From contig CASECF010000034.1 of the NCBI GenBank assembly GCA_949286245.1, positions 1 through 46,960 of the forward strand: a DNA stretch of 46,960 nt, written 5' to 3'. This DNA comes from an uncultured Alphaproteobacteria bacterium. Lineage in GTDB: Bacteria; Pseudomonadota; Alphaproteobacteria; CAAHEQ01; UBA3637. The notes beneath the pieces are model-generated. The model was given only the letters and a program-made list of their open reading frames with translations. It made no database searches and was not told the DNA's origin. Both the position numbers and the translations under genes were made by a program. The number at the start of each line of letters is the position of its first letter. The first letter of the stretch is position 1. Positions 17,374 through 25,194 of this stretch are shown in pieces.

Positions 17374-18551
17374 ATACTTTTATCCGATGCTTTTATTTTT
17401 AAAAACCGATAAATCAAGACAAAAAGCAAGCCGATCGAGAAAAATCCGATAGAAAGCAATGGTAAAAAGCTCATGGGCATTTCATTATGTAAAGCAAAGC
17501 TACCAACCGCTGCCGCAACCGCATTTCCGATATTAAAAGCACTTTGATTGAAAGTTGAAGACAAATGAGGAGCCTCTTTTGCATTCTCAATAGACATGGC
17601 TTGTAAAATGGGGGTTGTCGTAAAGAGAAGCGTATTCCAAAAGAACAAGAGAACAAGGCCCAAAGTCGTATTTGGAATAACTAAAAAGAGGAAAATCTCC
17701 AAAAGGATCAAAGATCCGAAAAGGCCCATCAAAGAACGAATCGTATTTTTATCTCCTAATTTTCCACCGATAAACGTACCGATCGGTAAAGCGATCCCCA
17801 ACAAAAACAGAACCAAACTCACGCCCTTTGTCGGAACGGAGAGAACATTGGTTAAAAGAGGCGTAATATATGTGTATAAAACAAAAAAACCACCATTCAA
17901 AAGAGCGGATAAAAGAAATGAAATCAACACAAGCGGTTTTTTAAAGACTTTAAATTCATCCAACACCCGCACTTGTTTTTCTACCGTCAAGGTGTTCGGT
18001 AGTTTTTTCCAAATCCCCCAAATAGAAAGCAAAGAAATCAATGAAACAAGCCAAAAAATAGCTCGCCAACTAAAGAAATAGCCAAGAGCGGTTCCTAACG
18101 GAACACCCAACATATTTGCCAACGTTGTTCCGATAAATACCAAAGCAACGGCCTGTGTTTTTGCGCTTTCATCAGCCAATTGCGTTGCCACAACCGTTGC
18201 AAGGCCAAAAAACGCACCGGGGCACAACGCCGTGATAATACGAGCGACAAACAAAATCGAATAAGAGGGAGCCAGAGCACACATTAAATTTCCGATTAAA
18301 AAGACACTCATCAACCCGATAAGCGTTTTTTTACGATCAAACTTCAATGTCAATGCAGCAACAATCGGCCCTCCGATCACAACCCCCAACGCATAAGCCG
18401 TAATCAATAAGCCTGTTTGATTAACGGGGATCTGAAAATCCTTACTGATCTCAACCAATAATCCGGGGACAACGAATTCTCCCGTACTGATACCGAAAGC
18501 CGCAAATGTTAACGCCAAAATAACAATCGGAACCGACCTAAAAAATGACAT
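17370..18551 (-). CDS. Major facilitator superfamily efflux transporter (DHA1, AraJ-like)
   Basis: A 393-residue inner-membrane transporter with about 12 hydrophobic helices, probably a proton-coupled exporter of drugs or sugars. The loop 2-3 motif is present as LKFDRKKTLIG, and a second copy, GKLGDKNTIRSL, lies in the second half. The start at 18551 is chosen for its strong SD (GGAGG about 8 bp upstream); the in-frame start 9 codons earlier lacks one. The substrate is unknown. It is monocistronic and converges on the permease gene with overlapping stops. Confidence 0.87.
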   Translation of the reverse strand: MSFFRSVPIVILALTFAAFGISTGEFVVPGLLVEISKDFQIPVNQTGLLITAYALGVVIGGPIVAALTLKFDRKKTLIGLMSVFLIGNLMCALAPSYSILFVARIITALCPGAFFGLATVVATQLADESAKTQAVALVFIGTTLANMLGVPLGTALGYFFSWRAIFWLVSLISLLSIWGIWKKLPNTLTVEKQVRVLDEFKVFKKPLVLISFLLSALLNGGFFVLYTYITPLLTNVLSVPTKGVSLVLFLLGIALPIGTFIGGKLGDKNTIRSLMGLFGSLILLEIFLFLVIPNTTLGLVLLFFWNTLLFTTTPILQAMSIENAKEAPHLSSTFNQSAFNIGNAVAAAVGSFALHNEMPMSFLPLLSIGFFSIGLLFVLIYRFLKIKASDKSI

Positions 18552-18696
18552 ATCTCCCTCCCTTTTTATATAATCCATAGATACTATATACGATCTTCTT
18601 TACAAAAAAGAAAGAAAAATGTCATGATTTTCTCAATAACCTAGAAAAAATATTTCTATCCGAACACTTTTTATTTGATCACTTTTTTCAAATAAA

Positions 18697-19011
18697 TCAT
18701 AAAATAGTTTGAAAACGCTTTATCAAGTTGTTTTGATCATCTCCCCTAGAATGTAAAAATACCCGCTTTAAACGACTTGTCTGACCGGAAATAAGCTCAA
18801 CATCTTTTTTACGCATATCAAAAAAATCTGCCAAAAATTGAATTAAAGCCTCATTTGCCTTTCCATCAACCGGTGGAGCCTTGAGAGCAATTTTTAATGC
18901 TGTTTTTTCATAAATTCCCTCAAATCCCGAGCGCTTGGCATTCGGTTGAACACGCACGGTTAAAACAAATCCATCTGATTTTTGAACAATAAAAGGAAAA
19001 TCTTCTAACAT
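18697..19011 (-). CDS. DUF167 (YggU) family protein
   Basis: This small cytoplasmic protein of 104 residues has the DUF167 core. VRVQPNAKRSGFEG lies at about residues 20-33, and LKAPPVDGKANEALIQFLA follows near 48-66. The family is widespread in bacteria and eukaryotes but its biochemical role is unknown to me. The gene stands alone between the MFS gene and the rpsI terminator. It has little visible SD, so a separate promoter in the AT-rich 19012-19110 region is likely. Confidence 0.88.
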   Translation of the reverse strand: MLEDFPFIVQKSDGFVLTVRVQPNAKRSGFEGIYEKTALKIALKAPPVDGKANEALIQFLADFFDMRKKDVELISGQTSRLKRVFLHSRGDDQNNLIKRFQTIL

Positions 19012-19111
19012 ACGGATATCCTATACATTCTCTTTTCATTTTTCAACTTTCTTTTCCTTGATTTTCGAGAAATAAACACATTATTCAGAGAAAAATTTTT
19101 TATATTGACAC

Positions 19112-19142
19112 AAAAAAAGCGAGCCATTTTTCGATGACCCGC
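19112..19142 (-). terminator. Rho-independent terminator after rpsI
   Basis: On the minus strand a 9-bp stem (GCGGGTCAT with ATGGCTCGC, including G-U pairs) is followed by seven Ts, 25 bp after the rpsI stop. It closes the rplM-rpsI transcript. Confidence 0.8.
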
Positions 19143-19166
19143 CTTTTCCAAAAATAGAATAACCAA

Positions 19167-19667
19167 TTAACGTTTTGAAAATTGGAAACGCTTTCTCGCT
19201 TTGGAAAGACCCGGTTTTTTACGTTCAACAACACGAGAGTCACGTGTTAAGAATCCGGCTTTCTTTAAAACCGTATGTAAATCCGGTTCAAACAGATCCA
19301 AACAACGACTAATTCCATGACGTAAAGCATAAGCTTGACCAGATAAACCACCGCCATGAACATTGCATTGAACATCAAATTGACCCTCACGATTTGTGAC
19401 GGCAAACGGTTGGTTAATAACCATACGCAACACAGGACGAGGGAAATAATCCTCTAAAGAACGCCCGTTAATAACAAATTTACCGGAACCCGGTTTAATA
19501 ATAACACGAGCGATTGCGTCTTTTTTCTTACCAACGGATTGAGAACGACCCAAAGCGTCTTTTTTAGGAGCCCGTTGAACTGTTTCTGCTTTAACATCGC
19601 TTGACTTTGAAGCGACTTCTTGTTTCAAATCAGCCAATGAGGCTTTTTGTGTCATCTTAGTCACCAT
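19167..19667 (-). CDS. rpsI: 30S ribosomal protein S9
   Basis: S9 sits in the small-subunit head, and its C-terminal tail reaches the P-site tRNA. The ending KRFQFSKR is the conserved basic tail. At 166 residues it is longer than the roughly 130 of E. coli, with an N-terminal extension of about 35 residues rich in Lys, Ser and Ala. N-terminally extended S9 is common in Alphaproteobacteria. AAAGGAG lies 6 bp before the ATG, within the end of rplM, and the genes overlap as TAATG. Confidence 0.97.
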   Translation of the reverse strand: MVTKMTQKASLADLKQEVASKSSDVKAETVQRAPKKDALGRSQSVGKKKDAIARVIIKPGSGKFVINGRSLEDYFPRPVLRMVINQPFAVTNREGQFDVQCNVHGGGLSGQAYALRHGISRCLDLFEPDLHTVLKKAGFLTRDSRVVERKKPGLSKARKRFQFSKR

Positions 19668-20137
19668 TATGCGCTCCTTTTATTCTTTGGATTCTTAGAC
19701 CCGATATCCAATGTGATTGGATTCTGAGCTTGGTGTGTATGCTCTGGGCCAACAAAAATACGAAGTTTGTTCATCTGTTGACGACCTAATTTTCCACGAG
19801 AAATCATTCTCTCAACTGCCTTCATCAAGACACGCTCCGGATGATCTTCAAGTTGTTTTGCAACAGAAACACCTTTAATTCCGCCAATATATCCCGTATG
19901 ATGATAATACATTTTTTGTTCCATCTTACGACCAGTTAATTTAACTTTTTCGGCATTAACGACGACGACATAATCTCCACAATCCTGAGTCGGTGTATAG
20001 CAAGCCTTGTGTTTACCACGAATAATCGTTGCAATTTGACTGGCTAAACGACCTAAAACCAAATTTTCAGCATCGATCAGATACCATTTGATATCGCTGT
20101 TTGCCGGATTAATTGTTTTAGTTGTTTTCATTGTCAT
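19667..20137 (-). CDS. rplM: 50S ribosomal protein L13
   Basis: L13 is an early-assembling large-subunit protein, here about 156 residues. Conserved blocks are [16 protein letters not shown] near the N-terminus, [16 protein letters not shown] in the middle, and [16 protein letters not shown] chose the ATG at 20137, with AAGGA about 9 bp upstream; a TTG two codons earlier and an ATG two codons later are possible. A strong promoter lies just upstream. It is translationally coupled to rpsI by a 1-bp overlap. Confidence 0.97.
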   Translation of the reverse strand: MTMKTTKTINPANSDIKWYLIDAENLVLGRLASQIATIIRGKHKACYTPTQDCGDYVVVVNAEKVKLTGRKMEQKMYYHHTGYIGGIKGVSVAKQLEDHPERVLMKAVERMISRGKLGRQQMNKLRIFVGPEHTHQAQNPITLDIGSKNPKNKRSA

Positions 20138-20170
20138 TTTCAATAATCCTTTTCTTTTTAAAGACGAGAT

Positions 20171-20199
20171 TTTATATCTTAAAAAACAATCTTTGTCAA
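20171..20199 (-). promoter_or_regulatory. Sigma-70 promoter of rplM-rpsI
   Basis: On the minus strand a perfect -35 TTGACA (20194-20199) is followed after exactly 17 bp by -10 TATAAA (20171-20176). The start would be near 20164, giving a short leader of about 27 bases. Confidence 0.8.
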
Positions 20200-20469
20200 G
20201 CTCTTTTTAATTGTTTTTTAAGCATTTTTTTGAGCGGTATTATAATACCTTACACAAAATCATTATAAAACAATATATTACAAAAAATTTCTTTTATTTA
20301 AATAAACCGTAATAATATTTCTGTTAGGAATTATCTATTTAAATTACTTGATACATATGATTAAGCATCAAACAAAAAAATATCTTTGGCAATCCTTTGT
20401 TTAAAGGCGCCATCCCAACCGGAAGAGAGCTACTCCTTCAAACAAAACATAAAAGAAAAAAAGCTTAGA
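20200..20469. other. Gene-free region between rplM promoter and upp
   Basis: With the promoter, the gap from 20138 to 20469 is 332 bp. It is AT-rich and shows no open frame of note. A perfect 14-bp palindrome GGTATTATAATACC lies at 20236-20249 and could be an operator or simply contain a -10-like box. I see no clear terminator for upp. Confidence 0.4.
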
Positions 20470-21129
20470 TCACTTTACTGTATTAAACAGGCGATCGCCG
20501 GCATCTCCTAAACCGGGTAAAATATATCCTTTCTCATTTAAAGTCGCATCGATTTGAGACGTGATTACACGCAAATCTTTGAAAGTAGACGTTAAGAGTT
20601 CTATCCCCTCAGGAGCACTTAAAACACTCACAAAAACAATATCTTTTTCTGAAACACCCTTATCTAAGAACAATTCAACCGCTGCCTCGGCCGAGTGACC
20701 GGTTGCCAACATGGGATCTAAAATAAACACCTTAACCGGTTTTTGATCCGTCAATCGATCGGGCGTTTTGTTATAATACCAAACGGGGGAGAGAGTTTGT
20801 TCATCTCGATACATTCCGATATGATAGACGGTTGCATTTGGTAAAAGATCGGAAGCAATAGATCCAAGGCCCAATCCGGCCCGTAAAATCGGCGCCAAAA
20901 TATAGGTATAAGAGGAATCCAATTGTAATCCGTCACATGGCATCAAAGGCGTTTCAACCGGAAAATGTTCTAATGGTAATTCTTTAAAAGCCTCAACCAG
21001 CAAAAGCGTTCCCAATTGATGAAATGCATGATGAAAAACAACCGAAGAGGTGTTCTTATCTCTCAAAAGAGAAAGATAATGAGAGGCTAACGGATGAGAA
21101 AGAACCGTCACATGAGAAGAAAAATTCAT
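20470..21129 (-). CDS. upp: Uracil phosphoribosyltransferase
   Basis: The enzyme converts uracil and PRPP to UMP in pyrimidine salvage. The PRPP-binding loop is ILDPMLATGHSA (136-147), RAGLG lies at 83-87, and the uracil-binding C-terminal block is YILPGLGDAGDR near residue 200. The length of 219 is close to the usual 208-210. AAAGGAG precedes the ATG at good spacing. The gene is monocistronic and diverges from rnpB. It is a cytoplasmic housekeeping enzyme. Confidence 0.95.
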   Translation of the reverse strand: MNFSSHVTVLSHPLASHYLSLLRDKNTSSVVFHHAFHQLGTLLLVEAFKELPLEHFPVETPLMPCDGLQLDSSYTYILAPILRAGLGLGSIASDLLPNATVYHIGMYRDEQTLSPVWYYNKTPDRLTDQKPVKVFILDPMLATGHSAEAAVELFLDKGVSEKDIVFVSVLSAPEGIELLTSTFKDLRVITSQIDATLNEKGYILPGLGDAGDRLFNTVK

Positions 21130-21204
21130 AAGATCTCCTTTTGAAATATCTTTTTTATGTGTGTAGCATAAAAAAAAATATTGAGCAACAAGAAAGACAT
21201 TTCC

Positions 21205-21233
21205 TTGACAAATTTATTTTTTTTGATTACTGT
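21205..21233 (+). promoter_or_regulatory. Promoter of RNase P RNA
   Basis: TTGACA (21205-21210) and TACTGT (21228-21233) are spaced 17 bp apart. The start would fall at about 21239-21240, which coincides with the first base of the P1 helix of the RNA. Confidence 0.75.
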
Positions 21234-21238
21234 TTCCA

Positions 21239-21611
21239 TGTCAGATGGTCGGATAATCGCTATATTCGAGAAATTGATGTATAGAGGAAAGTCCGGGCTT
21301 CACGGGAACACAATACCGGATAACGTCCGGGCGGAGTGATCCGACGGAAAGCGTCACAGAAAACAAACCGCCGATTTTAGATCGGCAAGGATGAAACGGC
21401 GAGGTAAGAGCTCACCGCATTTTTAGCAATAAAGATGGCATGACAAGCCCTATTGGAAGCAAGACCAAGCAAAGACATACACGGTTATTAACCTGTCAAA
21501 AGGGGAGTTCCCGCCCCGATGTCAAGAGGTAGGTCGCCAGAGAAGAGCAGTAATGTTCTTCCAAGACGAATGATTATCGATTACAGAACCCGGCTTATAG
21601 ACTGTCTGACA
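21239..21611 (+). ncRNA. rnpB: RNase P RNA (class A)
   Basis: The catalytic RNA that trims tRNA 5' ends. Conserved core segments are present: GAGGAAAGTCCGGGC near 21281-21299, ACAGAAA near 21356, GGTAAGAGCTCACCGC around 21404-21418, and AGACGAATGATTATCGATTACAGAACCCGGCTTATAG near the 3' end (given in shorter parts: AGACGAATGATT, then ACAGAACCCGGCTTA). The ends TGTCAGATGGTC and GACTGTCTGACA pair to form helix P1. A short T run follows at 21613-21617 and may end transcription. Length is about 373 bases, normal for type A. Confidence 0.95.
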
Positions 21612-21649
21612 TCTTTTTAAAATACACTAAAACCAGAGTTTAAAAACAA

Positions 21650-22537
21650 ATGAATCCACTTTATGAAAATTATTTAAAAGAAGTTTTTCATGTTTCATCT
21701 ATTGAGGCTGGCACTTATACTAAACCCAATAAAAAATGGCTCCAAGAAAAGTATACGCACACCCGTCATGTTTTAGAAACGGGAGAAATGATTCTCTCCG
21801 AAGAAAAGGCGTTGGCCAATCTCTCTTCAAACGACCGAGAACGCTTTATGAACGCATTACTTTTCCATGATTTTGCACGTGTTTTTGAAAAAGACTACGA
21901 GGCATTGGATCATCGTTTTTTTCACGGGCCGGAAGGTGCTGCATTTATTAAGAGACAATACGACATAACAGATCCTCTTATTTTAATCAGTGTTATGCTG
22001 CATGATCAAACAAACAATGACCTGATCGAACGAGATTCAAATGATTTAGAAGCGAATTTTACTTTTCAAAATCTTTCTCCGGCTACTCAAAAACTGGTCA
22101 CGGAAATGAATGTATTATATAAAAATTCAAAAAATCATGAAAAGGATCTTATTCAAAAAGCGATTGGATTTACAAGAGATGCCGACACACTCGGCAATCT
22201 TCGTTATTTTGAGACCCCGCTTTCGGTTTGTCGACGACCCAAAACACTCCCCGCCACATCAAAAGCTATATCCAGAGCGCTCAAAGGAGAATATGTTATT
22301 TATTCGGATCTCAACACATTTGCTGATCAAGTACTTCTTTTTTTCGCATGGGTTTATCACTTTAATTATTTAGCTACCTTTAAAATTTTAAAAGAAGAAA
22401 ACATTTTAGAAAGACTACAAGAATTTTTGTTAAATACTCTTTCCGATCAACCTCTCAATCTTCTGATCGACCTCAAAGAAGATCTGATTTCGATTCGGAA
22501 AAATATTGATAAAAAATTTTCAATTTTACCTGATTAA
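21650..22537 (+). CDS. HD-domain phosphohydrolase
   Basis: A 295-residue cytoplasmic protein with the metal-binding pattern of HD hydrolases: H40 in THTRHV, H73-D74 in LFHDFARVFE, then VMLHD near 115-119 and D172 in TRDADTLGN. HD enzymes hydrolyse phosphoesters such as nucleotides or (p)ppGpp, but I cannot name the substrate. There is no strong SD. The gene starts 38 bp after rnpB and could be read from its own promoter or by read-through. No membrane segment is seen. Confidence 0.8.
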   Translation: MNPLYENYLKEVFHVSSIEAGTYTKPNKKWLQEKYTHTRHVLETGEMILSEEKALANLSSNDRERFMNALLFHDFARVFEKDYEALDHRFFHGPEGAAFIKRQYDITDPLILISVMLHDQTNNDLIERDSNDLEANFTFQNLSPATQKLVTEMNVLYKNSKNHEKDLIQKAIGFTRDADTLGNLRYFETPLSVCRRPKTLPATSKAISRALKGEYVIYSDLNTFADQVLLFFAWVYHFNYLATFKILKEENILERLQEFLLNTLSDQPLNLLIDLKEDLISIRKNIDKKFSILPD

Positions 22538-22846
22538 TTTTATCTTTAATCCATCATCCGGAATTTCATGCATTTTAAAATGACCCTATGTTGGATGTAT
22601 CAAACACAAAGGGGCCTCTGTTCGGGATATTCAAGAGAATATCCCGTATTGTGATAAAAAAATACATCTGCCACAAAGGGCATTCCATTAAGCAAACATC
22701 ACAATTATTTTATTTGTCAAGTTATAAATATCCTCGATCTGAGAAACAACCACGAAATAATTTTGAAAACCTTTGAGAACACGCCTCTCGACAAGGCGGT
22801 TCCGAGTTGCTCCATCATTTTCAAAAGGCCTCTTTCTCTACTAAAT
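22538..22846. other. Gene-free region with a perfect 10-bp dyad
   Basis: This 309-bp gap lies between two convergent genes. It holds a perfect hairpin at 22623-22646 (10-bp arms CGGGATATTC/GAATATCCCG, loop AAGA) without a T tract on either side. A smaller dyad (GCCT/AGGC) lies near 22785-22799. Either may act as a terminator for the flanking genes. I see no gene. Confidence 0.5.
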
Positions 22847-23458
22847 TTATTTATAAGGATAGCCGATTGTTTGGCTGATAATGACGAATTCATCTTCTTT
22901 CAGTCCAAGTTCTTGTGCCATTTTTTTCTTATCAAAAGCTCCCCGCACAACATTATTCAACCCCACACTTCCGGCGTAAAGAGCAACGTTTTGATAAGCG
23001 GAACCGGCATGAAGAGGAGAATATTTCGGATCCGATCCGACAAAAATCAAGTTAAGCGGAGAATCTTCCACAAAATCTTGTGTTGATAAAAGAGGTATTA
23101 AATTCTTAGAAGATATTTCCTCTAATTGATGTTCATCCGGATTATAGCGATAAACACCATTTGGCATAATAGCAAAAACAACTAAATTTTTCTGATTTCT
23201 GGCAGTCGGAATCGTATGCTTACCATCATGAGAAATACCAAATGCCGCATAGAAAATATTTGAAAGAATCTGGGGTTTAATTTTTTCCGGACTGAATTCT
23301 CGACGACTTTCTCGACGATTTATGGCTTCTCCCAAAGAAATTCCGCCACTCATATCCGGTTTTTCCAAAACGATATTCGCAGCCTGAGGCGAGAAAGGAA
23401 TAAATCCGATCAAACCAACAGCACAAAGACAAACCGTTTTACAAATATTTCGTTTCAT
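22847..23458 (-). CDS. Exported nitroreductase/SagB-like oxidoreductase
   Basis: A 203-residue FMN-type nitroreductase fold protein with a signal peptide (residues 1-26, ending PQAA). The family pattern is visible: INRRESRREF near residue 50, PTARNQKNLVVF near 85, and a helix AYQNVALYAGSVGLNNVVRG near 160. The arrangement resembles SagB-type oxidoreductases, but no thiopeptide or YcaO partner lies nearby. Export of a nitroreductase is unusual and suggests a periplasmic redox role or Tat-independent loading of flavin. AAGGAGG precedes the ATG. It is monocistronic. Confidence 0.82.
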   Translation of the reverse strand: MKRNICKTVCLCAVGLIGFIPFSPQAANIVLEKPDMSGGISLGEAINRRESRREFSPEKIKPQILSNIFYAAFGISHDGKHTIPTARNQKNLVVFAIMPNGVYRYNPDEHQLEEISSKNLIPLLSTQDFVEDSPLNLIFVGSDPKYSPLHAGSAYQNVALYAGSVGLNNVVRGAFDKKKMAQELGLKEDEFVIISQTIGYPYK

Positions 23459-23598
23459 AAAATACCTCCTTTTTTAAAGAATTATCTCATTTAAAAAAAA
23501 CAAATTCAAGATTTTTTATTTTTTTATCATAAAAAAAGTTGCCAAAACAAACAAAAAGATATATAATCTTAAGAAAGGTTAGTTTTAAGGAGCGTAAA

Positions 23599-24405
23599 AT
23601 GAAAATAAGAGATACAGAAAACAGAATCCATGACTTCTCAAAAGCCACAGAAGAGAGGACACTTCCTTTTATCATAGAGACTTCCATCCGCTTACAAGAA
23701 GGTGCTTTACCGAATTTAAGTAATACCGGTCTTATTGCTGATATTGATTGTTCCGACAACCCCGATATTACTGATATGAAAAATTTTCCTTTATTTATCA
23801 AGGGAAGATGTGATATTAGCAAAACACAAATTCAATCTTTAAAAGGAGCCCCTCAATATATTTTAGGGGGATTAAATTTGGAAGGAACACCTTTAGCGGA
23901 ACACCTTCAGGTTTCTTTCTTAACACCCCAAGCTTATCGAAAAGAATGGAGCAAACAAAATAGTGTTATCCCATCCTTTTTCTATAATGGAGGAGCTTTA
24001 TTTCCCAATACGGATATGGCTAATCGACTTTTTGTTGTGGAAAATCTCAACACCCTTCAATCAAAAAAAACAAAAGTTATTGATCTAAGATTCGATCTAA
24101 ACAATCACAATCTGATTGTTTTACATGACTTTAGTTGTGCAAATAAGAGCTTATTGCAAAGTTTAAAAAACGGTCCTTTATACGTTGGAGGAAACTATGA
24201 CTGCTCCAATACGCAAATTCAATCTCTTAAGGGCGGTTTAAATCCTTCATGTCTCGGTGGGGAATTCATTTGTATAAATACCCCCCTTTCAAAAAAGCTT
24301 GGCAAAGAAAAATTATCGATTACAGAATATAGGACACAATGGGAAAAAGATAATAATATGAATCGCAACGTGATAATTATGCACACCTCAAAACGTGACA
24401 GATAA
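23599..24405 (+). CDS. LRR-like repeat protein of unknown function
   Basis: I do not recognise this 268-residue cytoplasmic protein. It contains repeated leucine-rich-like units. CDISKTQIQSLKGAPQYILG near residue 75 and CSNTQIQSLKGGLNPSCLGG near 210 are two copies, each followed by G-T/N-TPL. Similar SLKG repeats occur in phage and effector-like proteins. The start at 23599 is chosen for AAGGAG 7 bp upstream; an in-frame start 20 codons earlier has none. A strong terminator follows. A role in binding a host or phage protein is only a guess. Confidence 0.65.
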   Translation: MKIRDTENRIHDFSKATEERTLPFIIETSIRLQEGALPNLSNTGLIADIDCSDNPDITDMKNFPLFIKGRCDISKTQIQSLKGAPQYILGGLNLEGTPLAEHLQVSFLTPQAYRKEWSKQNSVIPSFFYNGGALFPNTDMANRLFVVENLNTLQSKKTKVIDLRFDLNNHNLIVLHDFSCANKSLLQSLKNGPLYVGGNYDCSNTQIQSLKGGLNPSCLGGEFICINTPLSKKLGKEKLSITEYRTQWEKDNNMNRNVIIMHTSKRDR

Positions 24406-24432
24406 TTTTTATTGAACCAATTGATATCATCG

Positions 24433-24461
24433 AAAAAAGCGGACTCAAATCCGCTTTTTTT
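24433..24461. terminator. Bidirectional rho-independent terminator
   Basis: A stem AGCGGA/TCCGCT with loop CTCAAA (24438-24455) is flanked by A and T runs, so it can end transcription from both sides: the LRR-like gene (plus) and the gene at 24501-25121 (minus). Confidence 0.85.
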
Positions 24462-24500
24462 GAAGAAATAACTACAAAAATACTGTTTTATGGCAATAAA

Positions 24501-25121
24501 CTATTTTTTATATGGTTTCTGTTGATTTTTAAGCATATCAATTTTTTTTAGAAGTATTGCTCGCTCTCTGATAAAAGCTTGCTGATTTTGAGCGTTCATA
24601 CAAAGAGCTAATTTACCAACAACTTTTATGTACGCCTCCATTTCAGGAATAGTTGTTAATTGGTTTAATGATTTTTTTTGAACTTGTGATAAAAAGATAA
24701 TTTCATCACTACTAAATTGATTAACAATTGTATTGTGCATGCAAGCATAATTCGATGGAGCAGATTTTAAATTTAATAAAATTTCTTTTTTTTGCTCTTG
24801 AGCGATACAAAATCGAGTAAAAGAAGCCAATTCGGTTAAATTAGTCAAAGGAATTTCTTTTAAAATACCTTGATCCAATCTAGAATTTTTTTTGAAATAT
24901 TCTTGAACAAAAATATAATTTTTTCGAAGATCATCTGACATATTTTCCCAAAGGCAATCACATCCTTGACCATCTGAACAAGCTCGATAGAATTGTTTTT
25001 GAGTTGATAAAAGAAAGTGTGAAGAGAATCCAATAACAAATACTAAGATGACAGCAAGACTCCAAAGTACTTTCTTTTTAGAGAACCGTTTTTTCAAGAT
25101 GAGAGATTTTAGTTTTATCAT
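24501..25121 (-). CDS. Membrane-anchored protein of unknown function
   Basis: I do not recognise this 206-residue protein. A basic N-terminus (KLKSLILKKRFSKKK) is followed by one membrane helix at about 20-40, so most of the chain is expected in the periplasm. That part is helical and contains six cysteines (for example CSDGQGCDC), suggesting disulfides. The start at 25121 has AGGAG at 8 bp; an ATG two codons upstream is too close to the SD. It lies downstream of the trimeric autotransporter with a terminator between them. Confidence 0.65.
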   Translation of the reverse strand: MIKLKSLILKKRFSKKKVLWSLAVILVFVIGFSSHFLLSTQKQFYRACSDGQGCDCLWENMSDDLRKNYIFVQEYFKKNSRLDQGILKEIPLTNLTELASFTRFCIAQEQKKEILLNLKSAPSNYACMHNTIVNQFSSDEIIFLSQVQKKSLNQLTTIPEMEAYIKVVGKLALCMNAQNQQAFIRERAILLKKIDMLKNQQKPYKK

Positions 25122-25150
25122 ATTCATTTCTCCTAAAGAAAATTAAAATG

Positions 25151-25182
25151 CAAAAAACTCCTGATAGCTCAGGAGTTTTTTG
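25151..25182 (-). terminator. Rho-independent terminator after the autotransporter
   Basis: An 8-bp stem ACTCCTGA/TCAGGAGT (25157-25164 and 25169-25176) with a 4-base loop is flanked by A6 and T6, 18 bp after the autotransporter stop. It can also work in the other direction. Confidence 0.85.
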
Positions 25183-25194
25183 TTTTTTTCCAGC

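Noticed and set aside
22847-23458. Part of a thiazole/oxazole peptide (SagBCD) cluster
   Set aside because: No YcaO, SagC or precursor peptide gene is nearby; only the fold matches.
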